DNA from: UBA4675 sp964601265
GTDB taxonomy: Bacteria; Bacillota; Clostridia; Christensenellales; Borkfalkiaceae
Assembly: GCA_964601265.1 (NCBI GenBank)
Contig: CAZRMT010000014.1
Coordinates: 1 to 23,252, forward strand
Direction: 5' to 3'
Length of the DNA stretch: 23,252 nucleotides
Positions 22,768 through 23,252 of the stretch are shown in pieces. How positions within the stretch are numbered: the stretch's first letter is position 1; each line of letters starts with the position of its first letter. Below the pieces are notes generated by a model, which was not told where the DNA came from, ran no database searches, and was given only the letters and a program-made list of their open reading frames with translations. The translations under genes and the position numbers were made by a program.

Positions 22768-23042
22768 TTTTATACTCCTTTAAGTTTTTTGCCTTACGAC
22801 ACCGTTATAATAGCACGCAACAAAGCAAAAAACCACCAATTCGGCGTTTCTTTACGTAAACTTTTGGTTGCATTTTTAAATTGATACCCGAAAAAGTTTA
22901 AAAACACCAAAATAAAAAGTTTTGACAATTTTCGTATCAAACCTATTTGTCTTATGGCAAAGGTGGTCTATTTTGATACAAACGACACCTCTAATTGAAA
23001 ATTCCGACACCCCAAAGTGTTAGAACGATTACTTTGACACCC
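22768..23042. other. Intergenic stretch with no supported gene
   Basis: 275 bases. Near 22808-22816 the minus strand has TATTATAAC, a plausible -10 region for the XRE gene, with no good -35. The rest carries an inverted repeat (listed separately) and three direct GACACC copies at 22984-22989, 23006-23011 and 23036-23041. A clear terminator for the gene on the right is not visible. Confidence 0.5.
22931..22982. repeat. Inverted repeat, 11-bp arms, 30-nt loop
   Basis: TTCGTATCAAA (22931-22941) faces TTTGATACAAA (22972-22982): eight perfect pairs GTATCAAA/TTTGATAC, with three more if one G-U is allowed on the minus-strand RNA. It could be an operator for the XRE protein, or the end of a decayed mobile element. 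Confidence 0.5.
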
Positions 23043-23252
23043 CTATTTAATATATTTTTCAAAGTATCCGTTACCCCAATCGTATCCGTACGGAGTATTT
23101 TCGTTTTTTGTTAATTTTTCGGGAAGTTTCAAGGAAATCACACCTAAAATAATTCCACAACCGATACCAACGAGCCAATGCCACCAAATCGGAGGATTGT
23201 CAATTACAAAAGAAATAATGATTGCTATCGCTATAGGTAAGTACCCGAAAAT
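23043..23252 (-). CDS. Hypothetical membrane protein (N-terminus beyond window edge)
   Basis: The last 69 residues and TAG stop of a gene that runs off the right edge. It has two hydrophobic stretches (FGYLPIAIAIIISFVI and HWLVGIGCGIILGVI) split by DNPPIWW, then a soluble tail ending PYGYDWGNGYFEKYIK. I do not recognise the family. The open frame runs unbroken to the edge and codon use is like its neighbours. Confidence 0.7.
   Translation of the reverse strand: MFGYLPIAIAIIISFVIDNPPIWWHWLVGIGCGIILGVISLKLPEKLTKNENTPYGYDWGNGYFEKYIK

Noticed and set aside
22954..22998. A 14-codon plus-strand frame (ATG GCA AAG ...) in the right spacer
   Set aside because: No ribosome site precedes it and the plus-strand -10 box after TTGACA at 22922 is poor; probably chance.

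Overview
The window looks like one contig from a low-GC anaerobic Bacillota genome, most likely a gut or rumen member of Clostridia. The evidence is AGGAGG-type ribosome sites, near-consensus TTGACA/TATAAT promoters with 16-18 nt spacers, a T-box riboswitch, a DegV-family protein, a Na+-pump decarboxylase subunit and AT-rich spacers carrying intrinsic terminators. Every gene I accept lies on the minus strand, so transcription runs from high to low coordinates. A run of exactly 100 Ns (18100-18199) marks an assembly scaffold gap.

Layout in direction of transcription, right to left. (1) The C-terminal end of an unknown two-helix membrane protein (23043-23252) and a 275-base spacer with an inverted repeat. 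(2) An XRE-type regulator fused to a strict five-residue glycine repeat (21973-22767). (3) A MarR regulator with a perfect palindromic operator, driving a heterodimeric ABC exporter (18061-21796), of which the second subunit is broken by the gap. (4) A candidate metal-ion riboswitch of yybP-ykoY type ahead of a Na+-translocating decarboxylase beta subunit and a small OadG-like protein (16550-17990). (5) cysK and tcdA (14820-16455). (6) A polar amino acid ABC uptake system, binding protein - permease - ATPase (12113-14583), behind a consensus promoter and a cluster of TGCATA motifs. (7) An orphan four-helix membrane protein (11329-11937). (8) degV and leuS (7781-11138).

(9) A T-box leader with a probable leucine CUC specifier (7397-7672) controls three tightly coupled genes. 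These are a LeuA-like protein that keeps the leucine-binding dimer domain but has lost the catalytic motifs, an 839-residue fusion of a sugar-phosphate-isomerase-like TIM barrel to an acyl-CoA synthetase, and a metal-dependent amidohydrolase. I do not recognise this operon as a described pathway, and it is the best candidate here for a new system. (10) A second amino-acid-responsive unit follows: a 21-codon leader peptide with seven Tyr and three Phe codons, mutually exclusive RNA pairings and an intrinsic terminator, directly ahead of an SSS-family Na+ symporter and a phenylacetate-CoA ligase that runs off the left edge. This fits a Tyr/Phe-attenuated arylacetate salvage route.

Four separate cis-regulatory logics therefore sit in 23 kb: T-box, leader-peptide attenuation, riboswitch and MarR operator. 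All assignments come from reading the sequence and from family knowledge; no database search or folding program was run.
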